From Tubulanus polymorphus (lineage: Eukaryota; Nemertea; Palaeonemertea; Tubulaniformes; Tubulanidae): a stretch of DNA of 64,000 bases. Made by a program: the position numbers and the translations under genes. The notes under the pieces are model-generated. The model ran no database searches and was not told where the DNA came from. It was given only the letters and a program-made list of their open reading frames with translations. Positions 10,436 through 19,434 of this stretch are shown in pieces. The stretch covers positions 16,832,001 to 16,896,000 of the forward strand of contig NC_134025.1 of assembly GCF_964204645.1 (NCBI RefSeq), given 5' to 3'. Each line of letters starts with the position of its first letter. Position 1 is the stretch's first letter.

Positions 10436-11563
10436 ATGGGTGGTAAAAAAACTCCTAATACTAAAAGACAATATTTAAGAAATTTATATTACAACCCTGA
10501 GAGTTCGGTTGCTTGTTCTTCTACTAAAAATATATGGCGTCAAGTAAAACAAGATAAATTAGATAAGATCATACCACAAAATTTAGTTAAATATAAAGAT
10601 ATAAATGAATTTATGTTAGAACAACCAACATATACAACACATAAAAAAATTGTTAGAAAATATAAAACTCGTAAAACTATGGTAAGTTATGTAGATCAAC
10701 AGTGGCAAGGAGATTTAATTGATATGAAAAATGTTAAGAAAGATAATGATGATTATTGGTGGTTATTGAATATAATTGATATTTTTAGTCGTTATGTATG
10801 GAGCTTCCCACTTTATAGAAAAGATGCTGTACAAACATCAAATGTTTTAAGAAAATTTCTTTCGGATGATAAACTAAAACCAGAAAAAATACAATTTGAT
10901 GATGGAAAAGAGTTTGATAATTCACTTGTTCATGAACTCTTAGATAATCATAATATTAAATATTTTTCAACAAAATCAGATAAAAAAGCAGCAGTTGTTG
11001 AACGATTTAATAGAACATTAAGAACGAGAATGTGGAAATGTTTTACAGCAAATAATACTTTTAAATGGATTGATGTTTTACCAAAATTGATAGAAGGATA
11101 TAATAATTCTTATCATTCTTCTATTGGAATGAAACCTATTGATGCTAGAAAACCTGAAAATGCTGAAATTGTTTGGAATAATTTATATGGAGCATTTCTT
11201 GTAGATGATTTTGGTGAACCTAAATTTAAAGTTGGTCAAAATGTTAGAATTTCTAAGTATAAAAAGATATTTGATAAAGGATACGATCGAAATTTTACTA
11301 GAGAAATATATAAAATAAAAAAGGTAATAACAACAAAACCATATGTCTATAAATTAGAAGATTTAGATGGTGAAGAAGTTGATGGCTACTTTTACGAAGA
11401 AGAATTAAGTTTAACTACTGAAAATCTAAAACAAGAATATAAAATTGAAAAAGTATTAAAAACAAAAACTATTAAAAGAAAAAAATATTCTTTAGTAAAA
11501 TGGGTTGGATGGCCGGATAAATTCAATGAATGGATATTATCAAGTAAAATTAAAAATATATAA
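10436..11563 (+). CDS. Polinton retroviral-type integrase with C-terminal chromodomain
   Basis: The 375-residue protein is open. The catalytic core (rve fold) shows Asp93 in QWQGDLIDM, Asp155 in QFDDGKEF and Glu189 in VVERFNRT, a D-D-x33-E arrangement. The last 40 residues (from about 335) read as a chromodomain, with YSLVKWVGWP and FNEW aromatic positions. Chromodomains of such integrases may steer insertion to particular chromatin. It would cut and join element ends to the target, giving the 6-bp duplication seen around copy B. The ATPase gene follows directly: its ATG overlaps the stop region as TATATAAATG. In copy B the same gene is on the minus strand and has one stop. Confidence 0.95.
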   Translation: MGGKKTPNTKRQYLRNLYYNPESSVACSSTKNIWRQVKQDKLDKIIPQNLVKYKDINEFMLEQPTYTTHKKIVRKYKTRKTMVSYVDQQWQGDLIDMKNVKKDNDDYWWLLNIIDIFSRYVWSFPLYRKDAVQTSNVLRKFLSDDKLKPEKIQFDDGKEFDNSLVHELLDNHNIKYFSTKSDKKAAVVERFNRTLRTRMWKCFTANNTFKWIDVLPKLIEGYNNSYHSSIGMKPIDARKPENAEIVWNNLYGAFLVDDFGEPKFKVGQNVRISKYKKIFDKGYDRNFTREIYKIKKVITTKPYVYKLEDLDGEEVDGYFYEEELSLTTENLKQEYKIEKVLKTKTIKRKKYSLVKWVGWPDKFNEWILSSKIKNI

Positions 11564-12172
11564 ATGAATAAGGAATTATTCATATTTGAGCCTCATATTA
11601 TGTTAATTTCTGGTGTAACAAATTGTGGAAAAACTTATTTTATATTAAATTTATTAGAAACTGTTTATGAAAACTATTTTGATAATATAGTATTATTTTG
11701 TCCAACATATGAATTTAATCAAACTTATGATAGAAATATTACTAGGAATAATAAATTTATTATATTAGATCCTAAAACAGTAAAAGAAAATTTAGATAAT
11801 TGTATTAAAATAGCAATTGATATTTATAAAGGATCAAATACATTATTCATTATAGATGATTGTGCTAATCTACATGATTCAAAAGTTAGAGAAAGTGAGT
11901 TATGCTATTTAGCTTTCTCTGGGAGACATTTTGGGATAACAACTTGGGTTTTAAATCAAAAATATAATTCAATTGTTAAAGACTTTAGAGAAGACTTTAG
12001 ATTTCTAGTTTTATTCTACAATAAAGATAGAAAATCGATGAAAAATGCACTTGAGGAAAATGATATTATTCCACATGATTTACATAATGAATATATGGAT
12101 AAGTTGAAAAACATTAAAAGATCAAAATCACTATTTAGATTACAACACCCATTTAAATATGAATTTATTTAA
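11564..12172 (+). CDS. Genome packaging ATPase (FtsK/HerA, A32-like)
   Basis: The 202-residue protein has a Walker A motif GVTNCGKT at residues 17-24 and a Walker B TLFIIDD at about 95-101, followed by a conserved SGRHFGITTWVLNQ segment that resembles the sensor region of A32-type packaging ATPases. It would pump the element genome into the capsid. It is open here, while the copy at 54355-54966 has an in-frame stop. It is compact, as is usual for Polintons. The gene abuts the integrase and is followed by a repeat-rich intergenic region. Confidence 0.93.
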   Translation: MNKELFIFEPHIMLISGVTNCGKTYFILNLLETVYENYFDNIVLFCPTYEFNQTYDRNITRNNKFIILDPKTVKENLDNCIKIAIDIYKGSNTLFIIDDCANLHDSKVRESELCYLAFSGRHFGITTWVLNQKYNSIVKDFREDFRFLVLFYNKDRKSMKNALEENDIIPHDLHNEYMDKLKNIKRSKSLFRLQHPFKYEFI

Positions 12173-12440
12173 ATTCAATTAGTTTGTTAATCTAGTTGAA
12201 TTCTAGTTATTGGTATTTGTAACAAAAATCAAATAGATTTAACAATATTTTAACTAGCTTGTTAATCTAGTTTAATTCTAGTTACATTCTAGTTGAATTC
12301 TAGTTGTTAGTAGTTGAAACAAAAATCAACTAGATTTAACTAGAAATAAACAAAAACAACAATATTTCAACTAGCTTGTTAATCTAGTTGAATTCTAGTT
12401 ACATTCTAGTTAAATTCTAGTTGCAACATCACACAATTAA
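12173..12440. repeat. AT-rich repeats with CTAGTTGAATTCTAGTT boxes
   Basis: The box CTAGTT(G/T)AATTCTAGTT and its relatives recur, with TTGTTAATCTAGTT and ACTAG(C/A)TTGTTAATC in at least three longer blocks near 12180, 12255 and 12365. A comparable AT-rich region with CTAGCTA boxes precedes the same downstream gene in copy B (57056-57260). It may be a control region or replication site; nothing here codes. Confidence 0.7.
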
Positions 12441-12456
12441 TTTTTTAGTTATATAA

Positions 12457-13062
12457 ATGGGAGGTGAAAAGAAAATAAAATCTAAAAATGGTGATGTTCC
12501 AATTGAAAAAACTTTAGATGATTTAGGAATAACTGAAACAAAATTAACTCCAGATGATGGTGCTTTAAATAATGTTACAACAAATAATAATTATGAATAT
12601 TATCTTTATTGTAAACATCAATTAGAAATATTAATAGCATCTGGAAAATGTAAAAATTTTGTCGGTAAAAATTTAACTTATAATGAATTAGATAGAGTGA
12701 AATCAGATGAAATTATTAGATTATTTAAGATTTATGAAGCCGCGAGAACAGCTAGAATTAATGATGCGATATCAGAAAATGTAGTAAAAGGTTATAGTAA
12801 ATTATGTAATTATATACTACCAATTGAAGATGAAAATAGATTATATTCCGATTTAAAAAATGATTATTTAGTTATGACTGAATTAAATAAATGGATTGGA
12901 TATTTATCATTTCAATTAGGTGGATTTATGACATTATTATCAACTGGAGTTATAACATTTTCAAATATTGAAAGTAAAAATATTTCTATAATAAATGAGC
13001 GAGGTGGAAGAAGTGAAGGAATTAACTGTGAAGAAAAAACCGAGATCACAGAAACAAATTGA
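12457..13062 (+). CDS. Conserved Polinton protein X with C-terminal membrane segment
   Basis: The 201-residue protein is similar to 56472-57041 through IEKTLDDLGI, YEYYLYCKHQLEILIA, a helical middle with YSKLCNYILPI and DLKNDYLVMTEL, and a hydrophobic stretch (LGGFMTLLSTGVITF). I recognise this kind of protein from other Polintons, without known function. The start is in GTTATATAAATGG. The last 68 bases overlap the next gene, and the C-terminal 20 residues differ from the other copy, so a late frameshift may have lengthened it. Confidence 0.75.
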   Translation: MGGEKKIKSKNGDVPIEKTLDDLGITETKLTPDDGALNNVTTNNNYEYYLYCKHQLEILIASGKCKNFVGKNLTYNELDRVKSDEIIRLFKIYEAARTARINDAISENVVKGYSKLCNYILPIEDENRLYSDLKNDYLVMTELNKWIGYLSFQLGGFMTLLSTGVITFSNIESKNISIINERGGRSEGINCEEKTEITETN

Positions 13063-13351
13063 ATGGTCTCGGCAATTAGGAATTAAATCACAAGAATATA
13101 AAAAAGCAGTAAAAGAAAAAATAAGTAATAAAAATGGTGAAAATATTGTTATTTCTACTCCTTCTAATAATAGAATATTTGATAAATGTCTATATTTTAC
13201 AGTTGGATTTGTAATTGTATTCATTTTGATTGGGTGTAATTGGTATGAGAAATCAAATAAAATTCATGATATTAATAATTCTGAAACAACTGCTATCAAA
13301 AATGAAAATACTTCTGAAATGCCAAAATTGATAATTAAAAAAATGGATTAA
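12995..13351 (+). CDS. Small basic membrane protein Y
   Basis: The 118-residue protein has a basic N-terminal segment (KKPRSQKQIEWSRQLGIKS), a linker, one membrane helix (FTVGFVIVFILIGCNW, residues about 69-84) and a polar tail. It is the counterpart of 56078-56446, where the same basic block reads ARSEKQIKWARELGKRS. Small proteins with this basic block are common in Polintons; the role is unknown, and DNA or capsid contact plus membrane anchoring is a guess. It starts in TAATAAATGAG. Confidence 0.75.
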   Translation: MSEVEEVKELTVKKKPRSQKQIEWSRQLGIKSQEYKKAVKEKISNKNGENIVISTPSNNRIFDKCLYFTVGFVIVFILIGCNWYEKSNKIHDINNSETTAIKNENTSEMPKLIIKKMD

Positions 13352-13405
13352 TATTTTAGAAAAGCAAAAAAAAAAATTTTTTTTAATTAATTGAATATTA
13401 ATTGA

Positions 13406-13482
13406 ATATCTCACTACTTTTGTCTATCTATGCGGAGCAATTAAATTGTCCAGATAAGTCATTTCGGATTCTAGATATTCAT
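13406..13482 (+). other. Conserved block shared with copy B
   Basis: The sequence starting ATATCTCACTACTTTTGT and containing GTCCAGATAAGTCATTTCGGAT is almost the same as 57286-57360, although the surrounding gene order differs. On the minus strand about 20 codons can be read here (with EMTYLDNLIAP) before a TAG, so it could be the remnant of a coding tail rather than a DNA site. It lies next to an inserted stretch in both copies. Confidence 0.6.
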
Positions 13483-14476
13483 TATTTTTATTAATTTATT
13501 TTGTTTTTACTTGAATATTGTATTACAGTCGTTTCTTATTATTAGTTTTTTCTTAAATTGAAAGATGGCAGCACTGGGTGTGATGCTAAAATGAATATTT
13601 GAATTTGAATTTGTTTATCAATTAACATAGTAATTGATTACTAATTTGATTAAAAATTATATCATAATTAAGTTAAAAATCCATAATTCATTTATCAGTT
13701 TTCATTCTTACATTCTTTTCATTCGGAATAATTTATAATTTCAAATTTCACATATTTTTTTAACACCAGCAACATTTACTTAGGTGTTTTAGCTAAGTAT
13801 ATAAGGCAATTCATTCAACCACTGGAGTGCCGCTGGGCTTGGCTTGCAGGGGCATTTCGAAAATGCACCTTTGTCCACCCTCCGTGGTTCTCCTTCAGTT
13901 TCGACTTTCGATCGTCCTTTCGGGGGTAAGGGGTTGATAGGAAATGCATTAGGCGCCTTTAATATAATGTGTTTCCTGTCAACCATTGAAGGAGAATTGG
14001 TGAGGTGTGGGTCACAGGGGTGTAATTAGAAATGCTTGGGGATAGGTATCTCGAGGCGCCTCTCAATAACGGGATGCTTATCCCCTAAAAACTCTGCGAG
14101 TCAAGTCGGGTGGTTTTGCTAAAACTTACCGTAAAAACATTGAAATATTCCTTTTAATCACGAGAGAATGATGACTATCCTTCGTCACGGCCGAGCTAAT
14201 TTAAATAAACCTCGCTTTCAGCAACCAATGAAAACGTGGTGATTCAATGCCGGCTAACTGGCCTGTGTGTGTTGTATGTACTGCGTGCTTATTATATAAC
14301 TGCTAGCTATCCAATATAACAACAACGTTGTGCAACACCTGTTTGATTGATCAATATTCAAATGAAGCACTCTCTTATAATAACATGTAACAGATGTTTG
14401 ACTGTATGATTGTAGTTGTTTATAAAACGACTAAGGTCATTTTGGATTCTAGATATTCATTATTTTTATTTTTTAT
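13456..14476. repeat. Direct duplication flanking a 930-bp foreign stretch
   Basis: About 45 bases containing GGATTCTAGATATTCATTA occur at 13456-13502 and again at 14433-14476. The DNA between them is less AT-rich than the element. It includes a GC-rich part (about 13790-14110) with the hairpin GCATTTCGAAAATGC and no gene I can recognise. A TACCGTAAAAAC string near 14130 recalls the MITE at 4620 but no partner end is seen. Confidence 0.6.
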
Positions 14477-14804
14477 TTAATCAACAATTTCTAAATCATG
14501 ATGACCGTCTTCATTTTTCCCATGATATATTATTTTAAATCCTACTAAATCTTTCAATTCCTCTGTACTCAATGAAACCCATTTATCGGGTAAAAACACT
14601 TTAAATTCTCGTGATGTACTAACATTACAGTAGCTTAAATTAGCTGATACTTTCTCTCCATATTTAGTTTTTATCTTTTCTAATTTCAATATCTTCATGT
14701 TCAATTTCTTTTGTAACATCAACTAACTTTTTTATTTCAAATTGTTTTTTTGTTGGTTCAATTCTGTTATTTATTGTTGCTAAGAATGCTTTTCTATCTC
14801 CCAT
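14477..14804 (-). pseudogene. OB-like small protein gene (frameshifted)
   Basis: This is the counterpart of 46523-46876. From the ATG at 14804 (in CCTAATAAATGG) about 30 codons are open, then a one-base shift near 14715 moves the rest to the frame ending at 14477. The conserved part reads KTKYGEKVSANL, FLPDKW, LSTEELKDLVGF and a GKNEDGHHDLE end. The pattern (strand, Tyr-Gly-Glu, strands, Leu-Pro, helix) suggests a small beta-rich, possibly OB-fold, nucleic-acid binding protein; this is inference. It is on the opposite strand to the rest of the element and is the last recognisable gene of copy A. Confidence 0.65.
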
Positions 14805-14981
14805 TTATTAGGAAAAAAAATTACTTGTGGTGATGAGTGGTGTCTAGTACTCTAGTACTCTGATCTGAAACCCACATCTTCCTATTACTCAATTTCATAA
14901 ATTATCAGTAATTTTTGAAGTTTTTCAGTAACAAGCATACAATACTAAAACACCGTTATACTATATAAATCATTTTATTAA

Positions 14982-15302
14982 TCAACGAAAAAACAAATTG
15001 TGATTGTCAGAACAATTAATACTGTAATAATTGATTTGTCTTTTCGTCTCCAAATGACGCTGTATGTCAGTTATACCGCCTTGCGCTATGTTAATATCAA
15101 CTCCACAGTCCCTACAAAACGAGTGTTTCGAGCTCTCCTAGGCCTTCATGCAGGGGAATTTAACAGTGTAACTACTCCGAAACGTTTGCGTACCGGTCAG
15201 CCTCTTTCTTTTATTTGCTGGTTCATTGTTATTAGGGTCTTCATCGCTTAAATCCATCAAACCATCGCCGAATTCGTCACAACTTCTGTCGGCAGCCGCC
15301 AT
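14982..15302 (-). pseudogene. BED/TTF-like zinc-finger fragment, hAT-related
   Basis: A frame from an ATG at 15302 runs MAAADRSCDEFGDG..., then a Lys-Arg-rich segment, FRSSYTVKFPCM, one in-frame TAG (near 15143), then FCRDCGVDINIAQGG and RHLETKRQ before a stop at 14982. The Cys-x2-Cys...His spacing matches the zinc finger found at the N-terminus of hAT-related transposases and their domesticated relatives. The last ligand is Gln instead of His. It is probably an old transposase or host-gene fragment. The composition is host-like, unlike the Polinton next door. Confidence 0.55.
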
Positions 15303-15815
15303 TATAAGTCAACCTAATTACAGCCGAGAGCCGATGCGAATGGTTGGCGAAAGGATATCTTGTTTGCAAATCTTTTATAATTTAATTTGTTTATAATCGA
15401 CCAAATAAATAAAGCAGAATTGTGAATTGATAGACGAATAAAATAACTTCAGTCGGGTTATTGCAAAAAATTCCGCGCTTGCAAGCAACGTGGATATATG
15501 TTACGGCAGATGCGCTGTTGTGTTGTACTGTATAGTAAGGCACTTGCACAGTGTATAGGTTGCCACGGTGACAGCCGGCGCCAGGCGCGTGTATGTCAGC
15601 TCACACCAGCGGTCTGTGTACACTAACTGCTCGCGTGGCGTGCCGATAATCAAATCATCTTTCGTCATTTTTAAAGAATATCATAACGACGCTAGAATTT
15701 TCCGTAGAACGTAATAAAAATAAACTAAAATCGTAATTTTGAACACCCAATCGTAACATCGTAATTTGTAATGTCAATCCGTAACGATTACGGGAAAATC
15801 GTAACAGTTGGCAGG
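15303..15815. other. Host DNA without recognisable feature
   Basis: No frame or repeat structure that I can name. Short AATCGTAA words recur near 15720-15810. Confidence 0.5.
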
Positions 15816-17095
15816 TCTGCACCAAGATGGCCACCAATTGTGTCATAATCGGCTGATCAAGAATACCTGTCTCAGGTATAAAACATCCCTTTCCAAAGAA
15901 TACCCATCACAAATTGCTATGAGAAATGGCAAACCAGTATGAAGCTACAGGACCCAGAATTTCGGCCAAAATTGACATTTTTGCACACTAAAAAGGTCAT
16001 AGGACGGCCAACTTGAGCCCGATCGACCCAATTTTTCTTAAGCTGATGGGTCCTTTAGGGGTTCAAATATATACAAACCATCAAGGTAATTGATCAAAAC
16101 GTCTCCAAAATTTCCCTCAAAAAATTCAACAAGAGCCCCAAGGGGCACAATGGCCAGCCTGTCAGATTTGCTTTTTATAAATGATGTAATCTGTTGGTTA
16201 TATTTATCAATATACACTCCCTGCTCAATATCATTTACATAGTAAAATCGTGTGTTAACACAGACAGCAGGAACGAATGTAATATAGAAATACGAAGTTA
16301 TTGTATTGTTCAACGCGCCCTGGTGGCCATATACAAAAACCAATGAGCTTGAAACTCACCAAGATCATAGACCATGTCATGAGCTACAACTTTCCAATTG
16401 ATTGTGGTAGCAAAATATGCATAGGTACGAATGTAATATAGAAGTACTAAGTTATTGTATTGTTCAACGCCCCCTGGTGGCCATAAACAAAAACCAATGA
16501 GCTTGAAACTCACCTCGATCATAGAACGTCATGAGCTACAACTTTCCAATTGATTATAGTAGCAAAATATGCTTAAGTATCAATTATGATGTGGAAAAAC
16601 TTTTTTCCACCTACGAATGAGTACTGATGACTCCAAGATGGCCGCCAAGTGCGTCGTAATTGCCTGGTCAAAAATACCCTCTCGGATATAAAAGATCCCT
16701 TTCCAAAGAATACCCATTACAAATTGCAATGAAACATGGCACACCATTAGAAAGCTACAGTACTCAGAATTCAGGCCAAAATTGACATTTTTGGGAATAA
16801 AAAAGGTCACAGTACAGCCATCTTGAGTCCAATCGACCCAATTTTTCTCATGCCGATGGGCCCACGGGGGAAACAAATATATACGAATTATCAAGGTTAT
16901 TGATAAAAGTGTCTTCAAAATTTCCCTCGAAAACTTCAAAAATGTGTAAAAAGTGCTGATTTTGGCGAACAACAATGGCTGCCAGTCGGCCATCTTGAAT
17001 CTGACAGGGCCAGTTTTTGGCCTGAAGATGTGTCTAGGGTAGATACACGTATAAACCAAATATCAAGACATTACCTTGAAGCCTCTTCAAAACTT
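15816..17095. repeat. Dispersed repeat family R1/R2, two copies
   Basis: Two R1 copies (about 15816-16110 and 16610-17095) share CAAGATGGCC, ATAAAACATCCCTTTCC, GGTCATAGGACGGCC and CGACCCAATTTTT. Between them lie two units of a roughly 150-bp tandem repeat R2 (16307-16590) marked by TTCAACGCCCCCTGGTGGCC and GAGCTACAACTTTCCAATTG. The same R2-R1 order is found at 25110-26158. No coding potential. Confidence 0.8.
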
Positions 17096-17994
17096 TGGAA
17101 CTCTCACGAACTATCTAGATGGTTATCTCTCGACCTCAATAGCTTCAAGACCCATCTCAAAACAACTTTGTTCCATGCAGCATACCATTAACTCTCGGAA
17201 AGCGAATTGTATTTAACATTTCTTTGGCAGAATAAAATTTGATTGAATTTGCAATATGGGCACATGGGTAATTAGCATATCAAGGTCATACACCCGATTT
17301 GGTAAAACCATTTTTTTCGCGAACCTTGCGCAATTGTCAAGGATGAATTTTCTGTAGAGCAAATAAAAATTCCTCCCAAACACCAAATCAACTAAAGATT
17401 TCATAGAAATCGATCTTGAAATACAATTTTAAATCTTAAAATAAAACCCGGAAGTAAAACAGTAGACGATACCGCGGGTTCACGTGAACACCTGATTTCT
17501 GTAAACGAAATGTTGGTTGTGACAAAATTGTTCAGACGGTTTTAGGTGGTAATAAGTACGGAAACGTAACGACCATGGTCGACTTATTCGATGAAATCAG
17601 GCCTATGTGATATCCAAATTTTGACTTTTTTATTCTCCAGACCTCCCTGATATAGAAATAAAAAATTTTGGTGGTACGAAAGTGCAATCACAGCGCTGAC
17701 GGGGACAGAGCCGTGTCAGAGATCGGCGGAATGAAAATTGAGGTGGACGAACACGAAGAAGTAGGCTATTGCGCTACTTGAATCACGAAAACTCCTGGCG
17801 CGGCCCAGACGCTTTTCGTGGATTAAGTAATACAAATATCATGCAATGGGTTTTCACAATCTACCGCTGGTATTTACCGGATTTCAATATCACTCCAAAA
17901 TTCAAAGAAACCTCGAAATATCGAACCGGAACACTTCCGGTAGATATCCGCGGCTGCCCAACCGGGAAACTTATTTGTTTCAATAGATATTGAT
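17096..17994. other. Host DNA without recognisable feature
   Basis: I see no gene. Short open frames here have no domain features. Confidence 0.5.
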
Positions 17995-18225
17995 AGGATC
18001 CATCATCTTCACGCGTCAAGGGATTCGAACCCACTAAGCTAAAGCCATGCCAGAATCGGGTCGGGCCAATCACAGCGCTTGTAACAAACCACATTAGGCT
18101 TCTGTGGAATTTCCCAGTAAATGGGCCAATCAGCGAACACGTAGCGAACGCGCAAGTATTGTCGCGTGTTGATACATGACGTCATGCGCAAAAGCGCCAG
18201 TAATGAAATCGCGATAATTCACGTG
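17995..18225. repeat. Dispersed repeat with pol III B-box-like word
   Basis: The region matches 40285-40560 in inverted orientation, sharing CAATCACAGCGCTTGTAACA and, on the minus strand, GTGGGTTCGAATCCCTTGACG-type sequence. GGTTCGAATCC resembles a tRNA B box, so a tRNA-derived SINE is possible, but no tRNA cloverleaf can be drawn. Confidence 0.45.
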
Positions 18226-18504
18226 AACAGCTGCTGATATTTTCAGATAAACCAATCACAGGGAAGACACAACTTCCTGATTGGCTGATAAAAATTGAAA
18301 TTTTCCCGATTTAACTTTCGTGAAAAATGCAGAAAACATTTTTATGAGACCCTATTTCAAAATTCTGCTCGCTACGATTCCGAGAATGGATTACGCTTAA
18401 ATACGTGATTTGTTCGAATATGCCCTCACTTGACAAGCAAAAGAGCCTTTTGTGTGGAAACCATGTCATTTAAATTCGCTCCATTTGTATAGTAATAGGC
18501 TCAG

Positions 18505-18775
18505 CCTACGGCTGGCCTAAAAATGTGTAAAAAGTGCTGATTTTGGTGATCAACAATGGCTGCCAGTTGGCCATCATGATTCTGTCAGGGCCAGTCTTTG
18601 GGCTGAAGATGTCTCTAGGGTAGATACATGTGTAACCCAAATATCGAGACATTACATTGAAGCGTCTTCAAAACTTTCCAAAATAACTGGATTCCGTCTA
18701 CGGACGGACGGAAGAATGGAGGAAAAGTGAACGCAATAGCCTGCTGGGACTTAAGTCCCATATGGGCTAAAAACA
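18505..18775. repeat. R1 repeat, 3' part only, with terminal hairpin
   Basis: This matches the last 250 bases of the R1 copy at 25576-26158. Both end with a hairpin TGGGACTTAAGTCCCA (TGGGACTAAAGTCCCA in the other) followed closely by GGGCTAA. A hairpin just before CTRR is the shape of a Helitron 3' end. Confidence 0.6.
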
Positions 18776-19434
18776 AACCAGGAAGTGTTTTAATTGATCA
18801 GCTGGCAGCCGGTGTGGAGCCGGAAGTGACCCGGATGTTAAGAATTTTGAGCACCTCGCCAACTTTAGGTCAAAATCCGCAAAAGACTACTAAATCAATC
18901 ATAAAAGTAATTACAGAAAATGATTATAAAGTATTCAATTTTAAAACGTATGGGTGTAATTTTTGTCAAATATTGTAATTTTCGCATATTGAAGCTTTGA
19001 AATACGTTCATCGCTTGAAAATAGCAAAAACACGGCCGGGCAAAAAAGTACGCACCACTACGTCATAGCCGAGAAATGTTTTCAAAATGTTCCGAGGTCA
19101 AATAATCAGCCAATCAACACAACCTCGCGGATTTGACCTAAAAAATTGCATGTAGTTTTCACGTGATTGAAAAATGCAGGTTCAAACATGGCCGCCATTT
19201 TGTTTCCTAGAAATCCAGCGATGCGCGCTGAACTACGATTTATTTCTCTGTAACTATGAAAGATACACTCATGAAATTTACACAACAAACAACCGGTAAA
19301 TTGAGCATACTGAGCAAGTTTGGTTTCAATCGGATATAAAATGCGTTTTTTGTGAGTGAATACAAATTTGAAGCGAAGGAAAACGCTAATTATGACACAT
19401 ATTGATCATGTGACCTGATATCCCTACCTCTGTG
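18776..19434. other. Host DNA without recognisable feature
   Basis: I see no gene or clear repeat. Confidence 0.45.

Larger units (their letters stand above)
1..14850 (+). mobile_element. Polinton/Maverick copy A (left end outside window, degraded)
   Basis: This very AT-rich block carries the Polinton gene set: protein-primed DNA polymerase, penton, major capsid protein, retroviral-type integrase with chromodomain, and packaging ATPase. Almost every gene has a close relative in the complete copy at 41971-59901, which gives a reference for the stops and frameshifts seen here. The left end lies outside the window. The right end is not resolved: after the last recognisable gene (14477-14804, minus) I see no copy of the AGTAATAGGGG terminus and the composition turns host-like near 14,850. 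Integrase and ATPase are open, while polymerase, penton, capsid and several membrane-protein genes are broken. It is an old, probably immobile insertion. Confidence 0.9.

Noticed and set aside
13789-14029. Opposed frames in the GC-rich island
   Set aside because: GC-rich DNA lacks stops; the two frames mirror one another and have no features.
13790-14110. Hammerhead ribozyme in the GC-rich island
   Set aside because: A CGAAAGGACGA-like string is present on the minus strand but the CTGATGA core is missing.
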